From Streptomyces sp. ADI96-02 (GTDB lineage: Bacteria; Actinomycetota; Actinomycetes; Streptomycetales; Streptomycetaceae): a stretch of 53,722 nt of DNA. Under the pieces are notes generated by a model, which worked only from the letters and a program-made list of their open reading frames with translations, was not told the DNA's origin and ran no database searches. Shown piece after piece: positions 26,282 to 35,029 of this stretch. The stretch covers positions 6,133,786 through 6,187,507 of the forward strand of contig NZ_ML123034.1 in assembly GCF_003846185.1 (NCBI RefSeq). Reading direction: 5' to 3'. Every line of letters starts with the position of its first letter. The stretch's first letter is position 1. The translations under genes and the position numbers were made by a program.

Positions 26282-26890
26282 ATGAACACTCCGGACGAAG
26301 GGGTGGCCGACGACCTCCCGGGCGTCGCTCCCCGCCTGCGCGATCTGCGCCGAGGGCGCGGTCTCACCCTGGAGACCGCTGCCCAGCGGGCCGGACTGTC
26401 CCCGGCCCACCTCTCCCGGCTGGAGACGGGCCGCCGGCAGCCCTCGCTGCCGATGCTGCTCGGTCTGGCCCGTATCTACGGTACGACGGTCTCCGAGCTC
26501 CTCGGTGAGGCGCCCCCCGAACGGGAGGCGATCGTCCGCGGCGGCGGCTTCGAGGGCGCGGAGGCCGACGGCTGGATGTACCGCAGGGCCGGCGGTTCCG
26601 GCCGCGCCATGCAGGCGCTGCGGGTCCGCGTGCCCTACGGGGCCCAGGGCGACCTGGTGCGCGTACACCCCGGCGAGGAGTGGCTGTACGTCATGGAGGG
26701 GCGGTTGCGGATCGCGCTCGGGGAGACCGTGCACGACCTGGAGCCCGGAGACAGCGCCCACTTCGACTCCCTCACCCCGCACCGGATCGCGGCCCTCGGC
26801 CGCGGCGGCGCGGAACTGCTCTTCGTCCACACCCTGCTGCAGAGCCCCGCGGCCGAGCTGTGCCTCGGCAACGCCTTCCACGCGCGCTGA
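26282..26890 (+). CDS. XRE family transcriptional regulator with cupin domain
   Basis: A 202-residue regulator. The N-terminal HTH is LETAAQRAGLSPAHLSRLETG (about 31-51), typical Cro/C1 type. A linker leads to a C-terminal cupin (GEEWLYVMEGRLRIALG, then LEPGDSAHFDSLTPHRI), which usually senses a small ligand. ATG 26282 has GGAGG immediately upstream. It is conserved at the end of the hopanoid operon in Streptomyces and lies over a strong inverted repeat, so it may control itself or the operon. Confidence 0.9.
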   Translation: MNTPDEGVADDLPGVAPRLRDLRRGRGLTLETAAQRAGLSPAHLSRLETGRRQPSLPMLLGLARIYGTTVSELLGEAPPEREAIVRGGGFEGAEADGWMYRRAGGSGRAMQALRVRVPYGAQGDLVRVHPGEEWLYVMEGRLRIALGETVHDLEPGDSAHFDSLTPHRIAALGRGGAELLFVHTLLQSPAAELCLGNAFHAR

Positions 26891-26960
26891 CCGGATCCCC
26901 CGGCCCCCGCCCGCCGCACCCGACGTATCACCGGCCGCGAGGCCGGCAGAGAGGACCGTC

Positions 26961-27134
26961 ATGTCGGATTCCGAGCACTACGATCCGCTGAGCCCGCGGC
27001 GCCGCAAGAACGAGGACCCGCAGGAGCGCCGGATGCCGAGGGGCGTGGTGATCCGCCTCTTCGCCTACCTGGTGGCAGGGCACGTGATCGCGGCCTTCCT
27101 CTACCTGCTGTTCGTCGTGGCCGGCAGCAAGTGA
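26961..27134 (+). CDS. DUF6126 family small membrane protein
   Basis: A 57-residue protein: about 30 charged N-terminal residues (SEHYDPLSPRRRKNEDPQ) followed by one transmembrane helix (VVIRLFAYLVAGHVIAAFLYLL) with a short outside tail. I recognise it as the DUF6126 family, often encoded after the XRE-cupin regulator in Streptomyces. ATG 26961 is preceded by AGAGAGGACCGTC. It could help membrane association of the regulator or of hopanoid enzymes, but nothing shows this. Confidence 0.8.
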   Translation: MSDSEHYDPLSPRRRKNEDPQERRMPRGVVIRLFAYLVAGHVIAAFLYLLFVVAGSK

Positions 27135-27143
27135 GCCGGGCGG

Positions 27144-27167
27144 CCCGGACGCCCCGAGACGTCCGGG
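27144..27167. terminator. Bidirectional hairpin between convergent genes
   Basis: 8-base arms CCCGGACG (27144-27151) and CGTCCGGG (27160-27167) lie between the convergent DUF6126 and phosphatase genes. It is a short, GC-rich stem without a T-run. Confidence 0.5.
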
Positions 27168-27174
27168 TGGGCCC

Positions 27175-27987
27175 TCATCCCTCGTCGAGCAGGCGCACCC
27201 GCAACCGCTCCCGGGTCGCCGGGGCCAGCGCCAGACCCTCGGCGAGGTAGCGGTCCGTGGTCCCCCAGACCTCCTCGATGGTCGCGAACGCCGCCGCGAG
27301 GTAGTCGGCCTCCGCCGCGAAGAGCGGGTTCAGGAGCTCGATCACCTCCGGGGACATTCCCACCTCGGACATGTCCGCCCGCTTCACCCGGTAGCGGCGG
27401 TGCGGGTCGTTCGACTTGAGGTAGTCCGCCTCGATCGCCTCGCGCTCGACTCCGACCGCGAGCAGCGCGACCGCGATCGACAGGCCCGCGCGGTCCTTGC
27501 CCGCGGCGCAGTGCATCAGCGCGGGCACGCTGTCCTCGGCCAGCGCGTGCAGTACGCGGCTGTGCTCGGCCGTGCGGTCGCGGACCGTCGCCCGGTACAT
27601 GCGGATCATGCGCTCGGTCGCCTTGCCGTCCGCGAGGACCGAGCGCAGCTGCTCGATGTTCCCGTCGCGCACCAGTCGCCAGAACTCGGCCCCGTCGGCA
27701 GGATCCGAGAGCGGAATGCTGACATTGCGGACGCCGGGCAGCTCGACGTCGTGCCCTTCGAGCCGGTGGTCGGCCTCGTTGCGGAAGTCGAAGACCGTGT
27801 GGAGGCCGAGACCGCCGAGAAGGGCTGCGTCCTCGGCGGTGGCGTGCGCCAGGTGGCCGCTGCGGTAGAGCCGGCCGTACGCGGTGCGCCGCCCGTCGGA
27901 GGTGGGGAGCCCGCCCACGTCGCGGAAGTTGCGGACTCCGGTGAGCGCCGCCTCGGTCGGCGGAACCTGCGGCACCTGCTGCGTCAC
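27175..27987 (-). CDS. Tyrosine-protein phosphatase (dual-specificity-like)
   Basis: A 270-residue phosphatase of the Y_phosphatase3 (IphP/LipA) type. The active-site loop is HC160-AAGKD-R166 (CX5R), preceded by the family N-terminus GVRNFRDVGGLPTSDGR and RLYRSGHL. VFDFRNEADHRLEG is the usual DLR-like segment. The lysine and Asp in the loop (GKDR) indicate possible phosphoinositide or dual specificity. The annotated start is ATG 27987. It is cytoplasmic and divergent from the riboswitch-controlled LysM/M23 gene. Confidence 0.92.
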   Translation of the reverse strand: MTQQVPQVPPTEAALTGVRNFRDVGGLPTSDGRRTAYGRLYRSGHLAHATAEDAALLGGLGLHTVFDFRNEADHRLEGHDVELPGVRNVSIPLSDPADGAEFWRLVRDGNIEQLRSVLADGKATERMIRMYRATVRDRTAEHSRVLHALAEDSVPALMHCAAGKDRAGLSIAVALLAVGVEREAIEADYLKSNDPHRRYRVKRADMSEVGMSPEVIELLNPLFAAEADYLAAAFATIEEVWGTTDRYLAEGLALAPATRERLRVRLLDEG

Positions 27988-28384
27988 GGTGTCTCCTGGG
28001 GTCTCGGGCGTCGGCGCTGCTCGCCGTCGAGGGCGCTCCCGTGACGATACGACATCGATTCAGCGGAAAATCATCTCGGCTGCGGGCGGTCATGTCCGGA
28101 CGTCAGCGGACCGGACTGACAGGCCATCAGGGGAGATGTGCCTGCCATGTCCGTATTGGTGCATTTAGAAGAACATGCCCAAATTATGGGGGAGATGGGA
28201 TCGAGTGGGTGAGCGGGATCATATCCGTGACGGACCGTGGCGATCTTGTCCGGCGATATTCCCGGCGCTCGCACGAAAGGCAAGATCCGTAATCCACGGA
28301 GTGTGACGGGAAAAGCGAAGCGGAATCGAATCGACGAATACGGTACGGAACCGGCGGCTTGTTCCTGTCCTCCTGACTCGCTTA
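27988..28384. other. Divergent promoter region, no gene seen
   Basis: The sequence between the phosphatase start and the riboswitch is somewhat less GC-rich than its surroundings (e.g. 28140-28260). It must hold the promoters of both divergent units. I see no convincing ORF and no motif clear enough to name. Confidence 0.5.
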
Positions 28385-28580
28385 CGGTCACCCTCAATCC
28401 GGACGGACCGCCTAATCCTGCCGCCGCCCGGAATTCCCACCACCCACTCACGCGTGGCAGGAGCGGGGGACCCAGGTAAGCCGCCGGCCCGGAGCGATCC
28501 GGACCGGCTCGGGGTGAAGTCGCGTCCAGCGGCCGGGCATCTCCAGCCCGAACCCGACAGCTCACCTCGCAGGCGCCGGA
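28385..28580 (+). ncRNA. Cyclic-di-AMP riboswitch (ydaO/yuaA leader)
   Basis: Conserved riboswitch blocks are readable in order: CCGCCTAATCCTGCCG, GGGGGACCCAGG, CGGGGTGAA, and CCGAACCCGACAGCTCACC near the 3' end. These match the ydaO motif that I recall upstream of Streptomyces cell-wall hydrolases such as rpfA. The ribosome site GGAGAGG and the M23 start follow at once. High c-di-AMP is expected to turn the gene off. Boundaries are approximate; the covariance fold was not computed. Confidence 0.85.
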
Positions 28581-28593
28581 GAGGAACAACCCC

Positions 28594-29532
28594 ATGCCCG
28601 CACAGGGTAAGCACCGTCGTACCAAGTCCGGCGCGATCTCCCGCGGCGTCCTCGCCGCCGGAACCGGAGGCGCCGTACTCGCCCTGCCGCTGTTCGCCGC
28701 CACCGGCGCGCACGCCGCGGAGAAGGCGGCCCCGGCCGCCAAGCCCGCCGCCGCGGTGGCCGCCGCGCACTCCGCTCCCGCCGCGGCGAAGGCCGCGCCG
28801 AAGACGTACTCCGTCGTCGCCGGAGACTACCTGTCCAAGATCGCCGCCGAGCACCGCATCGACGGCGGCTGGCAGAAGCTGTACCAGGACAACCGCGACG
28901 CCGTCGGCTCGAACCCGAGCCTGATCCGCCCCGGCCTGAAGCTGACGCTCGGCGCCGAGGCGTCCGGCTCCGCCGCGCCCTCGAAGACGGAGCGTTCCGC
29001 GCCCGCCCCCAAGGCCGCCCCGAAGGCGAAGGCCGCTCCGCAGGCCGCCGAGAAGCCGGCCGCCCAGGCGGACACGGTCTCCGCCGACGACTCCGCCGAG
29101 ACCGGCGCCTCCCAGGCCACCGGCTCCGGCTGGACCACCCCGGTCGCCAACGGCAACGTCACCACCCAGTACCGCGCTTCGGGCTCCAGCTGGTCCAGCG
29201 GTTACCACACCGGCTCGGACTTCCAGGCGTCCTCCGGCACGCCCATCCGCGCCATCGGCCCGGGCACCGTCGTCTCGGCCGGCTGGAGCGGCTCGTACGG
29301 CAACGAGGTCGTCATCAAGCACGAGGACGGCATGTACTCCCAGTACGCCCACCAGTCCTCGCTGAGCGTCTCCGCCGGCCAGACCGTGACCGGCGGCCAG
29401 CAGATCGGCCTCTCCGGCTCCACCGGCAACTCGACCGGCCCGCACCTCCACTTCGAGGTCCGCACCGGACCGAGCTACGGCTCGGACGTCGACCCGGTCG
29501 CCTACCTCCGCCAGCAGGGCGTCTCCCTCTGA
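28594..29532 (+). CDS. Secreted LysM and M23 family peptidoglycan endopeptidase
   Basis: A 312-residue protein. The signal peptide covers about residues 1-41 (twin-arginine-less, ending THA-type GAHA/AE). A LysM domain lies at about 71-119 (TYSVVAGDYLSKIAAEH), then an Ala/Pro/Lys-rich linker, then an M23 peptidase with zinc-site residues H205/D209 (GYHTGSDF), H253 (YAH) and H284-L-H286 (GPHLHFE). It should cleave peptide cross-links in the cell wall. Expression is under the c-di-AMP riboswitch directly upstream, linking wall hydrolysis to osmotic or developmental signalling. ATG 28594 is preceded by GGAGAGGAACAACCCC. Confidence 0.95.
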   Translation: MPAQGKHRRTKSGAISRGVLAAGTGGAVLALPLFAATGAHAAEKAAPAAKPAAAVAAAHSAPAAAKAAPKTYSVVAGDYLSKIAAEHRIDGGWQKLYQDNRDAVGSNPSLIRPGLKLTLGAEASGSAAPSKTERSAPAPKAAPKAKAAPQAAEKPAAQADTVSADDSAETGASQATGSGWTTPVANGNVTTQYRASGSSWSSGYHTGSDFQASSGTPIRAIGPGTVVSAGWSGSYGNEVVIKHEDGMYSQYAHQSSLSVSAGQTVTGGQQIGLSGSTGNSTGPHLHFEVRTGPSYGSDVDPVAYLRQQGVSL

Positions 29533-29555
29533 GCCGACGGCGGTAGCGAGGGTAT

Positions 29556-29587
29556 GAGGGGCGGTGCGCGGCGGCGCACCGCCCCTC
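29556..29587 (+). terminator. Perfect 14-bp hairpin after the M23 gene
   Basis: Arms 29556-29569 and 29574-29587 are exact complements around a 4-base loop, starting 23 bases after the stop codon. It is probably the terminator of the riboswitch-controlled gene. Confidence 0.75.
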
Positions 29588-29694
29588 CACTTATTCCGGC
29601 TTTACCAAAAACTGACCGGGTGGTCTATCTCACCATCCGTCAACCCCGTATTACGGTCGCGTAGGTCACATTGAACGGTGCAGGATATGCGCTT

Positions 29695-30522
29695 GTGGCA
29701 GACGCATCGAGAACCCAGCAGCAGCACATCATCGGGTCGTACGCGGCGATCGGCGACAGTTTCACCGAAGGAGTCGGCGACCCCGGCCCCGACGGAACCT
29801 TTGTCGGCTGGGCGGACCGGTTCGCGGTCCTGCTCGCGGACCGGCTCCCGGCCCCCGACGCCGCGACGAGCCCGGCGGACTCCCCGCACGGGAACTTCCG
29901 CTACGCCAACCTCGCCGTACGCGGACGGCTCCTCGACCAGATCGTGGCGGAGCAGATCCCCCGGGCCAAGGAGCTCGCCCCCGACCTGGTCACCTTCTGC
30001 GCCGGCGGCAACGACATCATTCGGCCCGGCACCGACCCCGACGACCTGGCCGAGCGCTTCGAACGGGCGGTCGCCGACCTGACGGGCGCGGTCGGCACCG
30101 TCATGGTCACCACCGGCTTCGACACCCGCGGTGTGCCCGTGCTGCGCCACATGCGCGGCAAGATCGCCACGTACAACGTCCACCTGCGGGCCATCGCCGA
30201 CCGCTACCACTGCCCGGTGCTCGACCTGTGGTCGCTGCGGTCGGTCCAGGACCGGCGCGCCTGGGACAGCGACCGGCTGCACCTGTCGCCCGAGGGGCAC
30301 ACCCGCGTGGCGCTCCGGGCCGCGCAGGTCCTCGGCGTCGACGTGCCGGCCGACCCCGACCAGCCCTGGCCCCCGCAGGCCCTCCGCCGTCCCTTCGAGG
30401 CACGGCGCGACAACATCCAGTGGGCCCGCGAATACCTCGTGCCCTGGATCGGGCGGCGGCTGCGCGGAGAGTCCTCCGGCGACCACGTCGAAGCCAAGCG
30501 CCCGGACCTGCTGCCCCTCTGA
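29695..30522 (+). CDS. SGNH/GDSL hydrolase family protein
   Basis: A 275-residue (from GTG 29695) SGNH esterase/lipase-fold enzyme. The nucleophile block is AAIGDSFTEG (Ser at about 22), the GxND block is AGGNDIIRPG, and the Asp/His block is SDRLHLSPEGH. No signal peptide is seen, so it is probably cytoplasmic; the substrate is unknown. GTG 29695 was chosen because CAGGA lies upstream and the conserved strand starts soon after; an in-frame TTG at 29671 would add 8 residues. An AT-richer tract at 29590-29660 probably holds the promoter. It ends convergently with the STM4011 gene. Confidence 0.88.
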   Translation: MADASRTQQQHIIGSYAAIGDSFTEGVGDPGPDGTFVGWADRFAVLLADRLPAPDAATSPADSPHGNFRYANLAVRGRLLDQIVAEQIPRAKELAPDLVTFCAGGNDIIRPGTDPDDLAERFERAVADLTGAVGTVMVTTGFDTRGVPVLRHMRGKIATYNVHLRAIADRYHCPVLDLWSLRSVQDRRAWDSDRLHLSPEGHTRVALRAAQVLGVDVPADPDQPWPPQALRRPFEARRDNIQWAREYLVPWIGRRLRGESSGDHVEAKRPDLLPL

Positions 30523-30589
30523 CCCCGGCCGACGGCGGCGCGGGACCCGGGGTGCCGGACGGGACCCGCGCGTCAGGCGGACCCGGGCT

Positions 30590-31552
30590 TCAGGCGGACC
30601 CGGAGGGCCGGGCGGACCCGGAGGGCCGGACGGGATCCGCCGACAGCCCGGGGACCGTCCGCCGGGACGGGCTCGGAACCGCCAGGAGCCCGTCCACCGC
30701 GCGGTCGCCGTGGGCCGCCGGTATCCGCTCCAGGACGCCGCCCGCGAACACGTCGTACAACGGCAGCGTCTCCAGGTGCACATAACCGATGTGGCAGTCG
30801 CACACGGCCAGCGGACAGGCCCGCGGGCCGAGCGCCCGGCGGTAGCTGCCGTCGTACAGATTGCCCAGCTCCGCCCGCACGAAGTGGCAGCGGCGCACCG
30901 TGCCGTCGCCGTCGACCGAGATCACCGACTCACCCGTGCGGCAGGGCAGACCCGCCGAACGGTGCGGATGGCGGCTGTAGGGGAAGAGCGGATCCAGCTC
31001 CGTCCACCGCCGTGCCTCCTCGTCGGTGTACGTGTGCCCCTCGGCGGCGTTCACCCAGAGGTACACCTCCTCGGGCAGTGCCGCCCGCAGCCGCCGCGCC
31101 TCCTCCCGATGGGCCTCGAAGCCCACCACGCCCACGCTGAAGCGGATCCCCAGCCCGGACAGCTCCCGGCACCTGCCCAGGAACCGGTCGAACGGGGTCT
31201 GCCCCGGGTGGTACGTGCACCAGAGCGCGATCCGCTCCCGGTCGGCGTCGGCCAGCCACGACGTGCGCCCGCTCAGATTCGTCTGGACGGCCACCCGGCG
31301 GACATGCGGCAGACGCGACAGCTCGGTCAGCGCCCGCCGGTACCAGGACCGCACCAGCCCCTCACCCCACGGGGTGAACAGGACCGAGAGCCGGTCGCCG
31401 GTCTGCGCCGCCGCCCAGGCGGTGAAGCGCTCCAGCGCCTCCCGGTCCGCCGTCAGCTGCGCCCGGCTGTCCCGCCTCTTGGCGAACGGGCAGTAGGGGC
31501 AGTCGTAGTCGCACGAGGCGAGCGGCCCCCGGTAGAGGATCGTGAGGTCCAC
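30590..31552 (-). CDS. STM4011 family radical SAM protein
   Basis: A 320-residue radical SAM enzyme. The cluster motif C14-x3-C18-x2-C21 (SCDYDCPYC) sits unusually close to the N-terminus. A second cysteine set (C204, C222, C246, C251, C253; CPLAVCDC) suggests a SPASM-like auxiliary Fe-S cluster. It is the last gene of a five-gene cassette. GTG 31552 (SD-like GAGG 6 bases upstream) is preferred; GTG 31564, overlapping the STM4012 stop as GTGA, is the alternative. The last 10 residues come from an 18-bp tandem repeat. Family recognised from memory; no reaction is known to me. Confidence 0.88.
   Translation of the reverse strand: MDLTILYRGPLASCDYDCPYCPFAKRRDSRAQLTADREALERFTAWAAAQTGDRLSVLFTPWGEGLVRSWYRRALTELSRLPHVRRVAVQTNLSGRTSWLADADRERIALWCTYHPGQTPFDRFLGRCRELSGLGIRFSVGVVGFEAHREEARRLRAALPEEVYLWVNAAEGHTYTDEEARRWTELDPLFPYSRHPHRSAGLPCRTGESVISVDGDGTVRRCHFVRAELGNLYDGSYRRALGPRACPLAVCDCHIGYVHLETLPLYDVFAGGVLERIPAAHGDRAVDGLLAVPSPSRRTVPGLSADPVRPSGSARPSGSA
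30594..30629 (-). repeat. Two tandem 18-bp repeats in the 3' end of the STM4011 gene
   Basis: The unit GCGGACCCGGAGGGCCGG occurs twice without change (30594-30611, 30612-30629) and encodes the repetitive PSGSARPSGSA end of the protein. It looks like a recent slippage expansion outside the conserved fold. Confidence 0.8.
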
Positions 31553-31560
31553 GGCCGCCC

Positions 31561-32928
31561 TCACTTCCTCTCGTACGCGGCCATCGCGGCCCGCACACCG
31601 GAGGAGAACAGGGCCGGGCCGACCGCGTCCGAGTGGGCCAGGCCCCGCGGCGACAGCCGCAGCACACCGTCCGGCGCCCCGGCGTCCAGCCAGCCCCGCT
31701 CCGCGAACCGGCCCAGCTCGGCGGCGAAGTCCTCGCAGGGGTCCGTGCCGAACCGGGTCCGGTAGGCGGCCGTCTCCAGGCCCGCCGCCTGGAGCAGCGA
31801 CTGGAGCAGATGGCGCCTGCGGGCCTCCTCCGCGTCCACGTACCGTCCGACCTCGGCGCGGGAGAAGTCCTCGGTCGCCGTGAAGCCGTCGATGATGGAC
31901 CGGATCTCCCGCATGTCCACCGCGTAGTCGAACGAGTAGTGCAGGCCCGCCGTGTACGAACGGGCCCCGCAGCCCAGCCCGATCATGCCGTCGGTCTGGC
32001 AGGCGTAGTCGCCGGGCCCCTCCTGCGGGGCGTCGGCGCGGCGGAACATCCGCATCGACACCTGCTCGTAGCCGCGCTCCAGCAGATGGTCCCGGCCCGC
32101 CGCGTACAACCGCAGCCGCTGCTCGTCCCACCGCGCCTCCTCCCGGGCCGCCGCCTCCGGCCCGGCCGCCGGGCCCAGCCGGTGCAGACCGGTCAGCGGG
32201 CGCACGTACAGCGGGTAGAGGTACAACTCCTCGGGCCGCCAGGCCAGCGCCGCGTCCAGCGACGCCAGCCAGCTGCGCTCCGTCTGCCCGTCGATCCCGT
32301 AGATCAGGTCGACGTTCAGCACCGGGGCTCCGGCGTCCCGAATCCGGCCGAGCGCCGCCTCCACCTCGGCCCGCCGCTGCGGCCGGACGGCGGCCCGCGC
32401 CTCGGCGTCCACGAAGCTCTGCACACCGATGCTGATCCGCGTGGCGCCCCGGTCGGCCAGCACCGCCAGCCGGTCGGCCGTGGCGGTGGCCGGGGACGTC
32501 TCCACCGACAACGGCGCCGAACGCAGATCGGCGCCCATCCGCTTCTCCGCGATGTCGCAGAGCCGCTCCAGCTCACCGGCCGTCAGGAACGTGGGCGTGC
32601 CGCCGCCGAACGCCGCCGCCGCGAACCGCACCGGTCCGCCGTCGCCCAGCGCCTCCCGTACCGCCGTCGCCTGCCGGTCGAGCGCGTCGAGATAGCGCGT
32701 CGTCAGCTCCTGCGGCGCGCCGATCCGGGTGAAGAGGTTGCAGAACCCGCAGCGCACCTCGCAGAACGGTATGTGGAGATAGAGGGACAGCGCGTCCTTG
32801 CGCTCCGCCGCCCACAGATCGCACAGCGCGGGCCGGTCCGCCAGCGGCCGGTACGCCGTCTTGTGCGGATAGGCGTACACATAGCCCTCGTACGGCCGGA
32901 CGGCGGGAAGAGCGGTCGTGATGGTCAT
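31561..32928 (-). CDS. STM4012 family radical SAM protein (HemN-like)
   Basis: A 455-residue radical SAM enzyme of the coproporphyrinogen-dehydrogenase-like group. The cluster motif is C56-x3-C60-x2-C63 (HIPFCEVRCGFC). Downstream elements include FGGGTPTFL, ISIGVQSF and DLIYGIDGQT, which are HemN-like. A C-terminal winged-helix-like HemN_C part (LSPRGLAHSD) is present. HemN-like proteins bind SAM and may do methylation or chaperone heme, so the substrate is unknown. ATG 32928 overlaps the STM4013 stop (ATGA). Third from the end of the cassette logic: it lies between STM4013 and STM4011. Confidence 0.9.
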   Translation of the reverse strand: MTITTALPAVRPYEGYVYAYPHKTAYRPLADRPALCDLWAAERKDALSLYLHIPFCEVRCGFCNLFTRIGAPQELTTRYLDALDRQATAVREALGDGGPVRFAAAAFGGGTPTFLTAGELERLCDIAEKRMGADLRSAPLSVETSPATATADRLAVLADRGATRISIGVQSFVDAEARAAVRPQRRAEVEAALGRIRDAGAPVLNVDLIYGIDGQTERSWLASLDAALAWRPEELYLYPLYVRPLTGLHRLGPAAGPEAAAREEARWDEQRLRLYAAGRDHLLERGYEQVSMRMFRRADAPQEGPGDYACQTDGMIGLGCGARSYTAGLHYSFDYAVDMREIRSIIDGFTATEDFSRAEVGRYVDAEEARRRHLLQSLLQAAGLETAAYRTRFGTDPCEDFAAELGRFAERGWLDAGAPDGVLRLSPRGLAHSDAVGPALFSSGVRAAMAAYERK

Positions 32929-33773
32929 CGGGGGTCCTCCGGTTCGAGGAAGAAGTGGGCGTACGGCACGGTCCAGACGGCTTCGTGACCGAGCCGGTGA
33001 CCGGTGTACCCGCCGTCGCCGTAGGCGGTGCCGTGGTCGGAGCAGACGATCGCGAAACACCGGCGGCGGCTGCTCGCCGCGGCGAAGAGCCGGCCGATGT
33101 GCCGGTCGACGTACTCCAGGGCCGCCGCGTGGGTCTCCCGGGAGTCGCCGGCCGCGCGGGTGGCGCCGGGCAGATGGAACCAGTTCGGCTGGTGCAGCGC
33201 CGACACGTTGACGAAGAGGAACAGCCGCTGCTCGCGGGGGAGCGCGGCCACGACCTCCTCGGCGCGGGCGACCTGCTCCTCGAACGACGTCGGCGAGGCG
33301 ACGCCGAACTCCGGCTCCCAGTGGCTCTCCTGGAACATTCCGGGGAGCACCGAACCGAGCGGGCCCCGCCGGTTGAAGAACCCCACGCCGCCCACGCACA
33401 CCGTGCGATACCCCTCGGCGGCGAGGGCCGACACCAGGTCCGGTGTGTCGAAGACGAAGGTGCCGTCCGCCGTCGTCTCGCTGCCCGCGAATCTCGCCGC
33501 GAACAGCCGCGGATGCGGGCCGGGCGTCGCGGGCGTCGGCAGGAAGCCCGCGAACATCGCCTGGTGCGACGCGTAGGTGAAGCTGCCCGGCGCGTGCCGC
33601 TTCTCCCATGTGCCCCGGGGCAGACGGCCGGCCAGGTGCGGGATGCGCCCGGCCTCGGCCAGCTCCACGGCGACGTCGTACCGCAGGGTGTCCAGCGTGA
33701 CCAGCAAAAGGTCGTGGCTGCCCACGACCTCGCCCATGTCGGGGCGTTCGGGATCAGCGAGCGGTGACGGCAT
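32925..33773 (-). CDS. STM4013/SEN3800 family hydrolase (alkaline phosphatase/sulfatase fold)
   Basis: A 282-residue protein of the alkaline-phosphatase/arylsulfatase superfamily. The N-terminal metal-site strand LLLVTLDTLRYD (about 22-33) supplies Asp and a Thr nucleophile candidate, and the C-terminal SDHG (245-248) followed by GTAYGDGGYTGH supplies Asp/His ligands. It is much shorter than typical sulfatases, and no sulfatase CxPxR is seen. ATG 33773 overlaps the STM4014 gene by 20 bases; ATG 33737 (MGEVVG) is an alternative start. It is predicted to be cytoplasmic. A phospho- or sulfo-ester, or phosphonate, is the likely substrate class. Confidence 0.87.
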   Translation of the reverse strand: MPSPLADPERPDMGEVVGSHDLLLVTLDTLRYDVAVELAEAGRIPHLAGRLPRGTWEKRHAPGSFTYASHQAMFAGFLPTPATPGPHPRLFAARFAGSETTADGTFVFDTPDLVSALAAEGYRTVCVGGVGFFNRRGPLGSVLPGMFQESHWEPEFGVASPTSFEEQVARAEEVVAALPREQRLFLFVNVSALHQPNWFHLPGATRAAGDSRETHAAALEYVDRHIGRLFAAASSRRRCFAIVCSDHGTAYGDGGYTGHRLGHEAVWTVPYAHFFLEPEDPR

Positions 33774-34899
33774 GGCGGTACCCCGATCGGTCCATTACGG
33801 CGGCGACCTGCGCCGCATAGGTGTCCAGGCCCTCGGCCGCGCCGCCGGGCAGACCTGTCAGCCCGGGAAGCAGATCGCCGAAGGCGTTGACCTCGCCGAC
33901 GGCGAAGCGCCGCCAGCCGGTCGCGGGCAGCAGATCGACGCCCACGCACAGCGTGCCGGGGAAGCAGGCGGCGGCCCGCTCGCACAGGGCCAGCGCCTCG
34001 CGCCAGCAGCCGCCCGCCGCCGAGACGGCGGCCCGCACCTCGTCGAGATCGCCGCGCGCGCCGCCCAGATGCAGATTGGTCATGGGGCTCGCGCTCGTCC
34101 GCACGACGGCGTGCGTCGCACGGCCGGCGACCACCACGATCCGCAGATCCGCCGCCCGCCCCCGCTGGGTCGCCTTAGGCAGCCAGCGTTCGACGTGCAG
34201 CCCGTCCGGGGCGAGCGCGTCGACGATCGCGCCGACCTCGCGCTCCGTCGTGTACCGGCGGACCCGCAGCGAGTTGAACAGCCGCCCGCGCGCGTCCCGT
34301 TCCACCGACGTGCTCGCCCTCACCCGGCCCGGGCCCGCCGTCTCCACCGCCAGCACCCCGGACGCGGAGGAGCCGTGCGCGAGCTTCACGAAGGCCCGCG
34401 GCATCCGGTGCTCGCGCATCAGGGCCCGCACGTCCGACCAGCCCTCCACGGCGCGCGCCGGCGGGCCGGAGGTCGGCGAGGCGGGCACCGGAACGTCCGC
34501 GTCCGCCAGGCGGGCGTGGCACAGCCGCTTGTCGAACAGCACGGCGATGTCCTCGGCGGAACCGAGCACCCGGGCGCGGGCGTCCTCGGCCGCCCGCGCC
34601 ACCTCGGCCACCGCCGCGGTGAAACCGGCGTACCACCGGGCCGACCCCTCCACCCTGGTCGGATCCTCGACGCCGCGCAGCAACCGCTCCACCCGGGGAT
34701 CCTCGCCCGGCGAGTCGATCCGCACGGTCTCGCCCGGCTCGAACACCGCTGTGCCCGACAGCACCTGGAGCCAGGGCACGCGCCGGACAGGCGGCAGCCC
34801 CGCGTCCCGCACGGCCGCCTCGAAGGAGGCGACCCTGCGGTTGTCCGGATTGCCCACGACCGCGAAACGGGGACAACAGCCTCTCACCGACGACGACAT
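33754..34899 (-). CDS. STM4014 family protein (ATP-grasp-like)
   Basis: A 381-residue protein with ATP-grasp features: KLAHGSSASGVLA resembles the nucleotide-binding lysine and glycine loop, and GVDLLPAT...VGEVNAFGDLLPG resembles the metal-binding D...ExN block of RimK-like ligases. The first 80 residues are a pre-ATP-grasp-like domain (AVVGNPDNRRVASFEAAV). ATP-grasp enzymes join a carboxylate to an amine or similar nucleophile. ATG 34899 is preceded by GGAGGG. It lies after the STM4015 gene, with 130 bases between. Family from memory, fold from motifs. Confidence 0.85.
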   Translation of the reverse strand: MSSSVRGCCPRFAVVGNPDNRRVASFEAAVRDAGLPPVRRVPWLQVLSGTAVFEPGETVRIDSPGEDPRVERLLRGVEDPTRVEGSARWYAGFTAAVAEVARAAEDARARVLGSAEDIAVLFDKRLCHARLADADVPVPASPTSGPPARAVEGWSDVRALMREHRMPRAFVKLAHGSSASGVLAVETAGPGRVRASTSVERDARGRLFNSLRVRRYTTEREVGAIVDALAPDGLHVERWLPKATQRGRAADLRIVVVAGRATHAVVRTSASPMTNLHLGGARGDLDEVRAAVSAAGGCWREALALCERAAACFPGTLCVGVDLLPATGWRRFAVGEVNAFGDLLPGLTGLPGGAAEGLDTYAAQVAAVMDRSGYRHAVTAR

Positions 34900-35029
34900 G
34901 GCGCTTCGATCCCTCCGATCTCTTCTCGTCGCTCGCACTGCCGACCCCGGATCACCGCGCCCGCCGGGCGGCGGTGTGCGGGCAGCCGGTGGCAGGGCTT
35001 GGGGTCCTCGCCCGGCGTCACTCAGCGCC

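Noticed and set aside
29602..30783. Minus-strand frame of 393 codons opposite the SGNH hydrolase gene
   Set aside because: Low-complexity antisense translation; the plus strand has all SGNH motifs in order.
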